NCBI GenBank assembly: GCA_942490895.1 | Contig: CALNZC010000073.1 | Location: 12,040 to 76,039 of the forward strand | Source: JAGNXB01 sp942490895 | GTDB lineage: Bacteria; Bacteroidota; Bacteroidia; Chitinophagales; Saprospiraceae | Length of the DNA stretch: 64,000 nucleotides | Direction of reading: 5' to 3' | Shown: positions 17,186 to 25,876 of the stretch, one piece after another | Layout: every line of letters starts with the position of its first letter | How positions within the stretch are numbered: the first letter of the stretch is position 1 | Translations under genes and position numbers: made by a program | The notes under the pieces: model-generated | Seen by the model: only the letters and a program-made list of their open reading frames with translations | Database searches by the model: none | Told to the model about the DNA's origin: nothing

Positions 17186-19723
17186 TCAAAATGAGGCCGT
17201 GGCCATCTTGCGTATCCGATCCTCCATACTTTCCGAGCTCATGCGTTCACGTGAGAGCGAATCGACGATGATCGGGAAAGCAAATGGCGTGAACTGACCG
17301 GGGGACATCACCCGGATGGTCTGGCCATGGATGCGGTGGAGGGCTTCGCGTAAGCGGCTCTCCTCCAGCTGGAAGATATGGACCTCTTCAAAAGCCTGGA
17401 GGTAAAGCAAATTGTCCGGGTCATAGTCGGCAAAGACGTCAAAAAGTAGAGACGAAGAGCTCTGAAGGTGACGGTCCTTTTTCTGGCGGCCAGGATACCC
17501 CTTGAAGATCATTCCGGAAATACTGGCGATATCCCGAAATCGTCTGCGCCCCATCTCTGCCTCGTTGATACTTCGCCGGATATCTTCCATCAAATTTTCA
17601 GTCGTGTAGAGCTCGGTGTCGGTGAGCTGATCAAAGGGAATTTCATCGGTACTGAGCAATTCAAAACCATAATCGTTCATTGCCATACTGAAGCTGATCG
17701 GCTTTTTCCTAGACAGGCGCCAGCCGATCAACGCGGCCATGCCTTCATGGACAAAACGCCCTTCAAACGGATAGAAGACCAGATGATGCCCCTCTTCACT
17801 GTGAAAATACTCGATCAGAAAATCGGCATGTGACGGAATCATGCTGGTGGCCATTTGTCGTTCCAGTAGGGGCCGGAGTACCTGGGTCTCTGCATCCGGA
17901 CCGATGCCATCGCGATATTCATTGAGTTTGTCGCGGAGGAGTTTGGTCAGGTTGGAAGTGAGCGGCATGCGCCCACCTTGCCAGGAAGGAATCTTACCTG
18001 TTCGTCGATTGCTTTTACGCACCTGAACCTCCATATCCCGAATGCGCACCAGCTCGAGCGACTGCCCGGCAAACCAGAAGATATCCCCGGGTTTGAGCGC
18101 GGAGATAAATCCCTCTTCGATGGTGCCCAGTCGTTTGCCGGACACATACTTGATGACCATGGCTGTATCACTGACAATGGTCCCGATGGACAAGCGGTGG
18201 CGGAGGGCGTTGCGACGGTCGATCACCACATGACGACCGTCGGGCTTGACTGTGATCTTGTGAAATTCATCGTAGGCCTCCATACTGCCTCCCCGGGTCA
18301 GAAAGTTGATCAGCCAGGCCCATTCCTGATCGCTGACACTTTCATATGAGAAGGTATTGCGGATCTCTTCCAGGATCTCAGCTGGAAAGAAACCATCCCC
18401 GACGGCCAGAGTCATCAGGTATTGAACGAGTACATCAAACGATCGGATATGGGGGAACCGGCTTTCCACTTCACCGGTGTGGATAGCACCACGCAGAGCT
18501 GCCGCTTCGATCAGTTCGAGGGCATGTGTGGGGACAAAATAGATGCGGCTGGTTTTCCCGGGTTGGTGACCGCTACGGCCGGCGCGTTGCATAAAGCGAG
18601 CCACGCCTTTGGGGCTGCCGATCTGAATGATCTGTTCGACTGGACGAAAGTCCACGCCCAGATCCAGGCTGGAGGTACACACCACGGCCTTCAGTTTGCC
18701 CTCGTGCAAGGCCTCCTCGACCCAGTCGCGCAATTCCCGACTGATGGACCCGTGGTGCATGGCCATCTGACCGGCCAGATCAGGTGCTACATCCAGGAGG
18801 CGCTGGTACCAGATCTCACATTGGGAACGGGTATTGGTAAAGATGAGTGTACTAGGACTGTTTTCGAGGAGGGGAATGACCTTTTCGATCAGGCGAATAC
18901 CCAGGTGGCCGGCCCAGGGCAATTCCTCGATGGAGTTGGGTAATATGGAGATGAGCTCGATGTCTTTGACCTGATCGGCGACAACCAATCGGGCACCATG
19001 GGGAGCTCCGGGTTTGGTGCCCATGAGGACACCGATAGCCTCCTCCAGATTGCCGATGGTGGCCGAGATCCCCCAGGTCTTCAGTCCTGGGCACAGGCTC
19101 CGCAACCGACTGAATCCAAGCTCGACCTGCACGCCACGTTTGCTACCTACCAATTCATGCCATTCGTCGGCCACTATGCCCTGGAGGTTTGAAAAGTAGC
19201 GAGCAGCTTGTTTCTGAGCCAGGAGGATATGCAGGCTTTCGGGGGTGGTGATCAGAATGTGGGGTGGTGTTTTTCGCTGCCGGTCCCGTTCAGAGGTAAG
19301 GGTATCTCCTGTGCGGATGGCGATGTCCCAATCAACGCCCAATCCTTTCGCAGCACGCTGAGCAGAATACTGGATCTCCCGGGAGAGAGCCCGCAGGGGG
19401 GTAATCCACAGGAGGTAGGGGCCCCAGCGTTTTTTAGGTTCGGGCCGATGTCGGGATTCCAGGATGGCGGGGATGATCAGAGAGTAGGTCTTCCCACTAC
19501 CGGTGGGTGCATTGACCAGGCCACTTTCACCGTTCAGCCATGCCTCCCAGGCTTCCAGCTGAAAGGGAAATGGAAACCACCCCTGATCCTCAAACCAGGT
19601 GACAGCATCGGCGATGCCGGGGTGGGGAGTGTTATTTGGTGATTTCGTGATGGCGTTATTTCGACAACAACAAGATCCCAAATATGAGGTATTCCTTGGT
19701 CTCCAACAGAACGATAAAAGCAT
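17186..19723 (-). CDS. Ligase-associated DEXH-box helicase (Lhr-like)
   Basis: An 845-residue superfamily 2 helicase. Walker A is GLVNAPTGSGKT (about residue 73), the DEXH box is DEWHELVGSKRG, and motifs V-VI read SSLDLGVDFRPVEQIIQIG and RAGRSGHQPG. The extended C-terminus is that of Lhr-type enzymes. The family (ligase-associated DNA damage response helicase) normally sits beside an ATP-dependent DNA ligase, an exonuclease and a phosphoesterase. None is present here; the gene is isolated between two repeat-rich regions. The ATG at 19723 gives an N-terminal extension of about 35 residues with unusual CCC content, so the true start may lie downstream at a non-ATG codon. Confidence 0.9.
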   Translation of the reverse strand: MLLSFCWRPRNTSYLGSCCCRNNAITKSPNNTPHPGIADAVTWFEDQGWFPFPFQLEAWEAWLNGESGLVNAPTGSGKTYSLIIPAILESRHRPEPKKRWGPYLLWITPLRALSREIQYSAQRAAKGLGVDWDIAIRTGDTLTSERDRQRKTPPHILITTPESLHILLAQKQAARYFSNLQGIVADEWHELVGSKRGVQVELGFSRLRSLCPGLKTWGISATIGNLEEAIGVLMGTKPGAPHGARLVVADQVKDIELISILPNSIEELPWAGHLGIRLIEKVIPLLENSPSTLIFTNTRSQCEIWYQRLLDVAPDLAGQMAMHHGSISRELRDWVEEALHEGKLKAVVCTSSLDLGVDFRPVEQIIQIGSPKGVARFMQRAGRSGHQPGKTSRIYFVPTHALELIEAAALRGAIHTGEVESRFPHIRSFDVLVQYLMTLAVGDGFFPAEILEEIRNTFSYESVSDQEWAWLINFLTRGGSMEAYDEFHKITVKPDGRHVVIDRRNALRHRLSIGTIVSDTAMVIKYVSGKRLGTIEEGFISALKPGDIFWFAGQSLELVRIRDMEVQVRKSNRRTGKIPSWQGGRMPLTSNLTKLLRDKLNEYRDGIGPDAETQVLRPLLERQMATSMIPSHADFLIEYFHSEEGHHLVFYPFEGRFVHEGMAALIGWRLSRKKPISFSMAMNDYGFELLSTDEIPFDQLTDTELYTTENLMEDIRRSINEAEMGRRRFRDIASISGMIFKGYPGRQKKDRHLQSSSSLLFDVFADYDPDNLLYLQAFEEVHIFQLEESRLREALHRIHGQTIRVMSPGQFTPFAFPIIVDSLSRERMSSESMEDRIRKMATASF

Positions 19724-19968
19724 TGTTCCTGCCTGCCTGCCGCCCTTAGGTTTAGAAGAACGCTAAACGTTTGGTTGCCGGCCTGCCGTAGGCGCGGTTC
19801 AAAGTTTAACGGGTCCCGACAAGTCGGGGCCCTGTTTAAAGTTCAACGTGACTTACGTTTAATGTTGAACTGTCGCTGCAGGCCGGCAGTCAAATGATTG
19901 TCAAGTAAAAAAATATTTTAGAACCAAGAACCAGCCAATATCGATCATCTCTGTTGCGATAAACAGAA

Positions 19969-20060
19969 GGCGGTGAGACACCGCCAGAACACCGGTTTTC
20001 ATAGACAATAATATATGGAAATTGCATCGCTGCGCTGCCGGTGAGACACCGGCACCAACC
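19969..20060 (+). repeat. Paired AGA-loop hairpin element (subtype A, copy 1)
   Basis: The left hairpin 19969-19985 has arms GGCGGTG/CACCGCC and loop AGA. A 51-nt spacer ending GCGCT follows, then the right hairpin 20037-20053 with arms GCCGGTG/CACCGGC and loop AGA, then ACCAACC. The same layout recurs at 20360-20450 and 63913-64000 with spacers of 52 and 51 nt. Confidence 0.85.
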
Positions 20061-20133
20061 ATCTGATAAATAGGGTTTAATACCATTGCGCTAGCCTACT
20101 GCAAGGATTCAAATTGACTTCGGGCAGTCCTGT

Positions 20134-20267
20134 TAACCTCACCCCAACCCTCTCCTTTCCAAGGAGAGGGAGTTTCTAAAATCAAGATAGTTATAAACTT
20201 GTCTGTGAAACCATACCTCAGGTTACGCCTCTCCCGAAAAGGGAGAGGGGGCCAGGGGGTGAGGTTA
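20134..20267. mobile_element. 134-bp MITE-like element with 12-bp terminal inverted repeats
   Basis: The ends are perfect inverted repeats TAACCTCACCCC and GGGGTGAGGTTA. Inside are two perfect hairpins: CCCTCTCCTT/AAGGAGAGGG with loop TCC (20148-20170) and CCTCTCCC/GGGAGAGG with loop GAAAA (20228-20248). There is no coding sequence. CTCACCCC...CTCTCC repeats of this style are widespread in bacterial genomes; whether this one is mobile is inference. Confidence 0.65.
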
Positions 20268-20359
20268 TCACCACATGCTGTCACACTACGTTCCACAATT
20301 AACATTGAATTCAAGCCTGAAAGCTGAAAAGCGGTCACATAAGATGCGGCATATTGACA

Positions 20360-20450
20360 GCGGTGAGACACCGCCAATACCTCGGTATACATAGCTAATG
20401 AAATAAGGACAGTTCGTCTCCGCGCTGCCGGTGAGACACCGGCACCAACA
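20360..20450 (+). repeat. Paired AGA-loop hairpin element (subtype A, copy 2)
   Basis: The left hairpin 20360-20374 has arms GCGGTG/CACCGC. A 52-nt spacer ending GCGCT follows, then the right hairpin 20427-20443 with arms GCCGGTG/CACCGGC and then ACCAAC. The spacer sequence differs strongly from copy 1 while its length is kept. Confidence 0.85.
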
Positions 20451-20700
20451 ATGAATTTTTCATTTATCTTATCTGGCTTCCAGAGTTCAAGAAATTTGCG
20501 AACCGCTTGGCTGGCCCCCGAGCATCAGGGCCAACTTAAACCTTGTACATTGTATCGTGCCTACAGCAGGCGGGGAACGAAGCGATTGAAAATGACTGTC
20601 AGGCCTGAAAACCAACCTGGAACTTGGAACAATCCCGCACAAGTGCGGGATGCAGGAACGCAGGAACAAATAAACCTTGCCTCCGGCTAGCAGGCAGGAA

Positions 20701-21411
20701 TCAGACTCTCAGCTCTTTTTGACGTTTAAAAAGGAAGGGTAAGAGGACAATGGTGAACAGGACCACCAGCATGATCTGTCCGGTGAGGAGGTACCAGGGC
20801 CAGTCGCCGAGATAGTCCAGCATGGATGCGACCGGTGGCTTGGCCCGGACATACATAAAGTTGGTATCAAAGAGGAGATTGATGGGCGTGACAAAGACCA
20901 TGTAGAGATTGGTCCAGAGGATAGCTTTCCACAGACTCTTCCAGGTGGGGCGGAAGCCATAGACAAAGACCGCATAGAAGGTACTCATCATCAAACCGAT
21001 GTGGACCACGAAATACCTGACATTGATGAGATCCGGAAATCCATAATCGAGGTCGGGCGTCAGCAGAGCCTGGAGGGTGCCGGCCATGGTGACAAAGTAG
21101 GTGATCTCAAAGATAAAATAGGACTTGCGCCAGAGCATGAACGGCATGACCAGGTTGAGGAAGTAACAGACATGAAAGGGGAGGACCAGGTTTTTCGGAA
21201 TGGGGTCTTCATTCAGGATGAGCCAGATGCTCCCGGCGATCCAGAGGATGGCGGGGATGAGGCTCATGACCAGGGCAAGTTGTCTTTGTCGTAGACTACC
21301 TTGTGATTGTCTTCCCATCCATTTGCCGGCCAGGACCCACAAAATGGAGGACAGCCCACCAGCGATGAGCCAGAGCAGGTGCTCTGTCCCAAAGGAGATA
21401 AATTCCTTCAT
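20701..21411 (-). CDS. YwaF/TIGR02206-type integral membrane protein
   Basis: A 236-residue protein with about seven membrane helices. The order of features fits the TIGR02206 (YwaF) family: an early HLLWL helix, LPFHVCYFLNL, a central HIGLMMSTFY helix, then NFMYVRAKPPVASMLDYLG and WPWYLLTG. The function of the family is unknown. The start ATG at 21411 is clear. It lies downstream of a lipoprotein gene on the same strand, but a strong terminator between them (21453-21484) suggests separate transcription. Confidence 0.85.
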   Translation of the reverse strand: MKEFISFGTEHLLWLIAGGLSSILWVLAGKWMGRQSQGSLRQRQLALVMSLIPAILWIAGSIWLILNEDPIPKNLVLPFHVCYFLNLVMPFMLWRKSYFIFEITYFVTMAGTLQALLTPDLDYGFPDLINVRYFVVHIGLMMSTFYAVFVYGFRPTWKSLWKAILWTNLYMVFVTPINLLFDTNFMYVRAKPPVASMLDYLGDWPWYLLTGQIMLVVLFTIVLLPFLFKRQKELRV

Positions 21412-21452
21412 TGCATCAAATTAGACGCATAAGATAGGAAGACTAATAAAGA

Positions 21453-21484
21453 AAGGGCCACACGCCGTTTGGCGGGTGGCCCTT
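21453..21484 (-). terminator. Intrinsic terminator of the 21508-22380 lipoprotein gene
   Basis: A 14-base-arm hairpin (21453-21466 with 21471-21484, one A-G mismatch, loop of four) is followed on the reverse strand by TTTCTTTAT. It starts 24 bases past the stop codon. Confidence 0.8.
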
Positions 21485-21507
21485 AAAGCTATCCGAAATG
21501 ATTCGGA

Positions 21508-22380
21508 TTACTTCTTGATATCGATGACGTAGTTGTCAGTGTTGTCAGTCGTTACAATGTTTACTTCAGAGAAGTAGATCATGTAGTACTTAGTACCATT
21601 CTTCACCAGGTAGATGTCTCCCTGGACGATCTTGTCACTTTCAACCTTGTCTGTACCTGCATTCCAGGCAGCCAGGATAGCTTCTTTGTTTGAAGTCGTA
21701 TTGAAGTTGGTACCTGCAGTCGCTTTCCGGAGGGCAGAGCCATTGACGCCGGAGATTCGTTGCTTCCAGTTCGTCGGGTTAGGTAAGGCAATGTCAATAC
21801 CCTGGTCGCGAATCTCAGCGATTGGGTCAGCAGACCCTGTGCCAATACCCATATCCAGATCTAAACCACCTTTGCCAGCAGGGCCACCCTGGTTGAATAG
21901 TACTCCCATCAGGGAGTCTACTGGAGTTGTAGATGTCACGGTCATGATATTGATGGTCACAAAATTCTTGAGGCCACCTTCATCTTCGATTTCGAACTTG
22001 TAGTCGTGTGAACCATCTGCTGCATCACCCAGGATGCCAATCTCCCAGTTGAGGGAAGTCTTGTCTGTGTTGAACAGAAGGGCAGGGTTGGAAGTCGCAC
22101 CTGAACCATTGAAGGTCAGATCGTTGAAGTCCATTGCAGCGTTGTCCTTATAAACGGTGACAACCTTCATAAGGTCAGTACCATTGGTTGCGATCAGGTT
22201 TACATTAAACGTTGAACCTGTTTCGATCTCAGCATTACCACTGATGAAGCCGGCACCTGTTCCCAGGCTAACGGTTGCTGCAGTAGGGGTTGGATCGACG
22301 GTATCATCCGTACAGCTGGTCAGGAAAAGTCCGCCAGCAAGCAGGAACATACCAAAAAATTGCATGAATTTCTTACTCAT
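21508..22380 (-). CDS. Lipoprotein of unknown function with Ig-like N-terminal half
   Basis: A 290-residue exported lipoprotein; the lipobox reads LFLTSC (Cys near residue 23), followed by the acidic, proline-containing linker TDDTVDPTPTAATV typical of surface-directed Bacteroidota lipoproteins. Residues ~35-130 look like a beta-sandwich (STFNVNLIATNG, DGSHDYKFEIEDEGG). The C-terminal half ends in strands (GDIYLVKNGTKYYMIYFSEV). No catalytic motif is seen. The start at 22380 is preferred over 22425 because it begins the signal peptide. Own promoter and terminator, so probably monocistronic and well expressed. Confidence 0.75.
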   Translation of the reverse strand: MSKKFMQFFGMFLLAGGLFLTSCTDDTVDPTPTAATVSLGTGAGFISGNAEIETGSTFNVNLIATNGTDLMKVVTVYKDNAAMDFNDLTFNGSGATSNPALLFNTDKTSLNWEIGILGDAADGSHDYKFEIEDEGGLKNFVTINIMTVTSTTPVDSLMGVLFNQGGPAGKGGLDLDMGIGTGSADPIAEIRDQGIDIALPNPTNWKQRISGVNGSALRKATAGTNFNTTSNKEAILAAWNAGTDKVESDKIVQGDIYLVKNGTKYYMIYFSEVNIVTTDNTDNYVIDIKK

Positions 22381-22422
22381 AATGTCATTCAAAGTTGGTG
22401 AAAATATTCTCTCTCGAGACTG

Positions 22423-22430
22423 CAAATGTA
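22423..22430 (-). promoter_or_regulatory. Candidate -7 box TACATTTG for the lipoprotein gene
   Basis: An exact TAnnTTTG on the reverse strand lies 42 nt upstream of the start codon. A TTG lies 24 nt further upstream (22455-22457), slightly outside the usual 19-21 spacing. Confidence 0.45.
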
Positions 22431-22481
22431 AGGTGAATACCCTGTACGAGCAGTCAATTAACCCTTTATTAACGAGGAATG

Positions 22482-24152
22482 TTATCCAATTGTTGGTTCC
22501 CTGAGGGCCCGGCGGAGAATCTTGCCCACATTTGTCTTTGGAAGTTCCTTTTTAAACTCGACCGATTTGGGCACCTTATAGTTTGTCAGATTTTCTCGGC
22601 AATACTCAACAACCTCTTTTTCAGTCAGGCTCCTATCCTTTTTCACGATGAATACTTTGACCACTTCGCCTGACTTTTCATCTGGAATGCCCACTGCGGC
22701 GACCTCCAGCACTTTTGGATGAGTGGCCAAGACATCCTCAATCTCATTTGGATAGACATTGAATCCGGACACCAGGATCATATCCTTTTTGCGATCCACG
22801 ATCTGGAAAAATCCATCCGGCAGCATCTTGGCAATATCTCCTGTAGCAAACCAGCCATCCTTGATACTGCGAGCTGTTTCATCCGGCCGATTGTAGTAGC
22901 CTTTCATGACCTGTGGTCCTTTGGCTTGAAGTTCTCCCACCTCATCGGGTCCCAGTACTTTTCCATCATCACCGACAATCCTGATATCGGTATTCGGAGC
23001 AGGTAAACCGATGGTACCCAAACGCCCGGTGCCATCCAGAGGGCTCACACAGAGGAGCGGAGAGGTTTCTGTCAGGCCATACCCTTCTGCCAGGAAGCAG
23101 CCGGTCATTTGTTGCCAGCGTTCTGCCACGGACCGTTGGACAGCCATTCCACCACCCACCGTGATCTTAAGATGGGACATATCCACAGAGGCAAAATCCT
23201 TGTGGTTCATCAAGGCATTGAACAGGGTATTCACACCTGGGAAAATACTGATGGGGTGTTTTTTTAATTCCTTAATGACGGACTTCAAATCACGGGCATT
23301 GACAATGAGGACATTCAGAGTGCCTTTGCTGGACAAGGCCAGGCAATTCACGGTGAATGCAAAGATGTGATACATCGGCAGTGCGCAAATGGCGACCTCT
23401 TTCCCATCTTCCAATACGGGATCCATGACCGCCCGGATCTGGAGCATATTGGCTACCAGGTTGCGGTTGGTGAGCATGGCTCCTTTGGAAACGCCTGTTG
23501 TCCCTCCGGTGTATTGAAGGAGGATAACATCCTCGGGATTCTTTTCGATCGTCGGAATGGAAAAGGCTTTTCCTTGCTGGAGTGCCTGCTTGAAACCGAC
23601 GGAATTGGCGATCTCAAACTTGGGCACAAGACGTTTGATATATCTGACCACAAAGTTGATCAGCCAGCGTTTGATCATCGGCAGCATCTCCCCGATTGAG
23701 GTGACAATGACCGTATTGATTTGGGTGTCCGCTATGACCTGCTGGAGATTGTGGGCGAAATTTTCCGCGATTACAATGGCTATCGCCCCGGAATCCACCA
23801 ACTGGTGTTTCATCTCCCGAGGGGTGTAAAGGGGGTTGATATTCACCACTACCAGGCCGGCCCGGAGAGCCCCGAAAAGGGCGATCGGATACTGAAGCAG
23901 ATTGGGCATCATCAAGGCGATCCGGTCGCCCGGTTTCAAACCCCGAGATATAAGGTAGGCACCAAACTGGCGGGAATATTTGTCGATATCACCGTAGGTC
24001 AGGGTCTTTCCCATGCTGGAAAAGGCACCTTTATGCTTGTATTTGGCAAAATTCTCTTCGATGAGGTCCACTACACTGCAGTAGGCCTCCGGATCAATAT
24101 TGGCAGGTACGCCTTTTGCGTAGTGTCTCAGCCAGGGTCGTTCTTCAGTCAT
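22482..24152 (-). CDS. fadD: Long-chain fatty acid-CoA ligase
   Basis: A 556-residue member of the ANL superfamily. It activates fatty acids to acyl-CoA through an acyl-AMP intermediate. Motifs are LQYTGGTTGVSKGAMLTNRN (P-loop-like AMP-binding motif), GYGLTETSP, FATGDIAKMLPDGFFQIVDR (hinge region) and KDMILVSGFNVYPNEIED. The C-terminal lysine is in KTNVGKILRRAL. MTEERPWLRHY at 24152 is the natural N-terminus; longer readings run into repeat DNA. Probably a soluble or membrane-associated cytoplasmic enzyme. Confidence 0.93.
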   Translation of the reverse strand: MTEERPWLRHYAKGVPANIDPEAYCSVVDLIEENFAKYKHKGAFSSMGKTLTYGDIDKYSRQFGAYLISRGLKPGDRIALMMPNLLQYPIALFGALRAGLVVVNINPLYTPREMKHQLVDSGAIAIVIAENFAHNLQQVIADTQINTVIVTSIGEMLPMIKRWLINFVVRYIKRLVPKFEIANSVGFKQALQQGKAFSIPTIEKNPEDVILLQYTGGTTGVSKGAMLTNRNLVANMLQIRAVMDPVLEDGKEVAICALPMYHIFAFTVNCLALSSKGTLNVLIVNARDLKSVIKELKKHPISIFPGVNTLFNALMNHKDFASVDMSHLKITVGGGMAVQRSVAERWQQMTGCFLAEGYGLTETSPLLCVSPLDGTGRLGTIGLPAPNTDIRIVGDDGKVLGPDEVGELQAKGPQVMKGYYNRPDETARSIKDGWFATGDIAKMLPDGFFQIVDRKKDMILVSGFNVYPNEIEDVLATHPKVLEVAAVGIPDEKSGEVVKVFIVKKDRSLTEKEVVEYCRENLTNYKVPKSVEFKKELPKTNVGKILRRALREPTIG

Positions 24153-24330
24153 GATCGGAAAGCTTTGTCCGAAATTTACAACAATAGAAGGGTGCGGGGA
24201 AGAAATTAGAAGGTTTTCATGCAGGAAGGTGGTGTTCGGTCCTGGGTATTTGGTATTCGGCCCATGTCTCATGGATATCGGTCTCGATACCTCCTGGCAA
24301 CTTTCAAACCTGGGCAGGCAGCTTCAGGAT

Positions 24331-24385
24331 TGCGGTGAGACACCGCATAAATAGCCGGTACGAGTGAGACACTCGTACCAACCCA
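24331..24385 (+). repeat. Paired AGA-loop hairpin element (subtype B)
   Basis: The left hairpin 24331-24347 has arms TGCGGTG/CACCGCA and loop AGA. A 9-nt spacer (TAAATAGCC) follows, then the right hairpin 24357-24379 with perfect 10-bp arms GGTACGAGTG/CACTCGTACC and loop AGA, then AACC. Subtype B differs from A by the short spacer and the GAGTG arm. Confidence 0.85.
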
Positions 24386-24465
24386 GATAAAATTGAATAT
24401 CCAAGAGGATCGTACACATTCGGCCAGTCCATCGATCGGCTGGAATGACCGCATTCATGTAAAAA

Positions 24466-24606
24466 CGTTGGTACCGGTGTCTCACCGACACTTGAAAATG
24501 AATGTTGTCCCTGAAATAAGCTTCTATCTAAGCTCGATCGCTCATCTCCTGGTTGCGGTAGGACGCTGTGTAAAAGCCGGTAAGAGTGAGACACTCATAC
24601 CAACCC
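24466..24606. repeat. Two further AGA-loop hairpin units, one inverted
   Basis: 24475-24487 is an inverted single hairpin (arms CGGTG/CACCG, preceded on the forward strand by GTTGGTAC, the complement of the ACCAAC end). 24579-24601 is a forward subtype B right hairpin with arms GGTAAGAGTG/CACTCATACC, one mismatch. It is preceded by a decayed left hairpin at 24553-24570 and the spacer TAAAAGCC. Confidence 0.75.
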
Positions 24607-24761
24607 AGCTTATGTTTATTCATCATCACTGTTCTTTATGCCAGTAGATTGTCAGGACACCAAAGGGAAGCCTTATTGGATTGAATAAAGCAACAGTCCT
24701 TTCACAGAAGGTCTCCGATCTCCTCACTTCACAACCTCCTTCTCTCATCAGCTCCTTCACT

Positions 24762-25844
24762 TTAGATCAATTGAAGCGAATAGACCATGGGGAGGTAATT
24801 GCTGACGACCTCCCAGGATTCTCCCCGGTCGCCCGAATGAAAGAGGTTTCCAGTTGTCGTGCCAAAAAGGACGTCATCCCCATCGCTGACGAGCGCATGG
24901 CGGTACACGATATCAAAACAATGGTCCTGAGGAAGGCCTTTTCGAAAGGTCATCCATGATTTTCCACCATCGTCCGTTCGACAGATACATAGTTTGCGTT
25001 GGAGGGCAACTCGGGAGACATCACTGTTTGCAGGGGCTACCCAGGCCTGGTTGGCATTGTCTGAAGCGGTAGCCAGGGCAAAGCCGAAGTTGGCCTCTCC
25101 TTCAGGATCACTGATGTCCTGCCAAGAGACGGCACCGTCGGACGACTTGAAAATGCCACAGTGATTCTGCTGCCAGAGTATATCGGGATCTGTAGGTGAA
25201 GCGATCAGGATATGAGGATCATGCCCAAATTCTGCTTGCGGGTCAGGTAGGAAGTCTGCCCGAAGGCCCTTGTTTCTCACCTGCCAGTTCTGACCGGCAT
25301 CTAAGGATTCAAAGACACCAGCGCAGCTGACACCGACTAGGATGCGATCCTCATTTCGGGGGTCCACCAGCACTGAATGGATTCCGGCATGGTCACGCCC
25401 TCCGCCGAACCATTGGCCGCTCACACGGGAGGGATGATTCCACAAGCTGTCTACCAGCTGGAAGGAGTTGCCCTGGTCCTGACTCTGGAAAAGTCCTCCT
25501 GGTTCGGTACCCACCCAAAGACGTGTCGGGTTAGACTGCCCGCCTTGTTGCATGGCCCAGAGGTAGCGAGTGGCTGCTGGAACACCTGCCTTAATTTCTG
25601 AACCTTCGGGATATGCCGGGGCAGTGACCTCGTCCCAGGTACGCCCCTCATCGGTCGATCGTTGCATTTTCACTCCCCAATGCCCGTGATCGAAACAAGC
25701 CCACCAGGTGTTAGAGCGTGGATCGGCATATGCAATGGACACGGGTACACCTTCATGGTGGACATCACCTAATTGCCAGGCACCGTTCATTTTTCTGGCG
25801 ACAACCAGTCCTTTGCGTGTACCGATGAGGAGGGTCATTTTCAT
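24762..25844 (-). CDS. BNR/Asp-box repeat beta-propeller protein (sialidase-like fold)
   Basis: A 360-residue protein without signal peptide, built of Asp-box repeats: STDEGRTWDE, SQDQGNSFQL, SLDAGQNWQV, SSDGAVSWQD, RTDDGGKSWM and SGDRGESWEV, giving a six-bladed propeller. The family is often labelled exo-alpha-sialidase or glycosyl hydrolase, but I see no evidence for catalysis and the protein looks cytoplasmic. The start at 25844 (MKMTLLIGTRKG) is chosen; a TTG at 25880 overlapping the MoaD stop is less likely. Placed directly after a MoaD/ThiS gene, a pairing I recall from other bacteria; the joint role is unknown. Confidence 0.8.
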   Translation of the reverse strand: MKMTLLIGTRKGLVVARKMNGAWQLGDVHHEGVPVSIAYADPRSNTWWACFDHGHWGVKMQRSTDEGRTWDEVTAPAYPEGSEIKAGVPAATRYLWAMQQGGQSNPTRLWVGTEPGGLFQSQDQGNSFQLVDSLWNHPSRVSGQWFGGGRDHAGIHSVLVDPRNEDRILVGVSCAGVFESLDAGQNWQVRNKGLRADFLPDPQAEFGHDPHILIASPTDPDILWQQNHCGIFKSSDGAVSWQDISDPEGEANFGFALATASDNANQAWVAPANSDVSRVALQRKLCICRTDDGGKSWMTFRKGLPQDHCFDIVYRHALVSDGDDVLFGTTTGNLFHSGDRGESWEVVSNYLPMVYSLQLI

Positions 25845-25876
25845 GTGGCAGTATTTTTCAGGCAAATGAGTAGTGG

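Larger units (their letters stand above)
19724..20700. other. Repeat-rich intergenic region
   Basis: Almost 1 kb without a supported gene. From left to right it holds small palindromes (CCCGAC/GTCGGG at 19815-19829), an AGA-loop hairpin pair (19969-20060), a 134-bp element with 12-bp terminal inverted repeats (20134-20267), a second AGA-loop pair (20360-20450) and a hairpin ATCCCGCAC/GTGCGGGAT near 20631-20650. Apparent frames are chance. Confidence 0.6.
24153..24761. other. Intergenic region with hairpin repeats
   Basis: About 600 bases between the fadD start and the end of the BNR-repeat gene. It contains three AGA-loop hairpin units (24331-24379, 24475-24487, 24579-24601) and no supported gene. 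The stretch 24230-24270 is simple GGTATT/GGTCCT-like sequence. Confidence 0.55.

Noticed and set aside
19969..20450. CRISPR-like spacing of repeated hairpins
   Set aside because: Repeats are too short and few, alternate between two types and are not separated by uniform unique spacers in an array; no cas gene is present.
20096..20690. Frames in the 20.1-20.7 kb repeat region
   Set aside because: They read through the 134-bp inverted-repeat element and the hairpin pairs, so they are chance frames in repeats.
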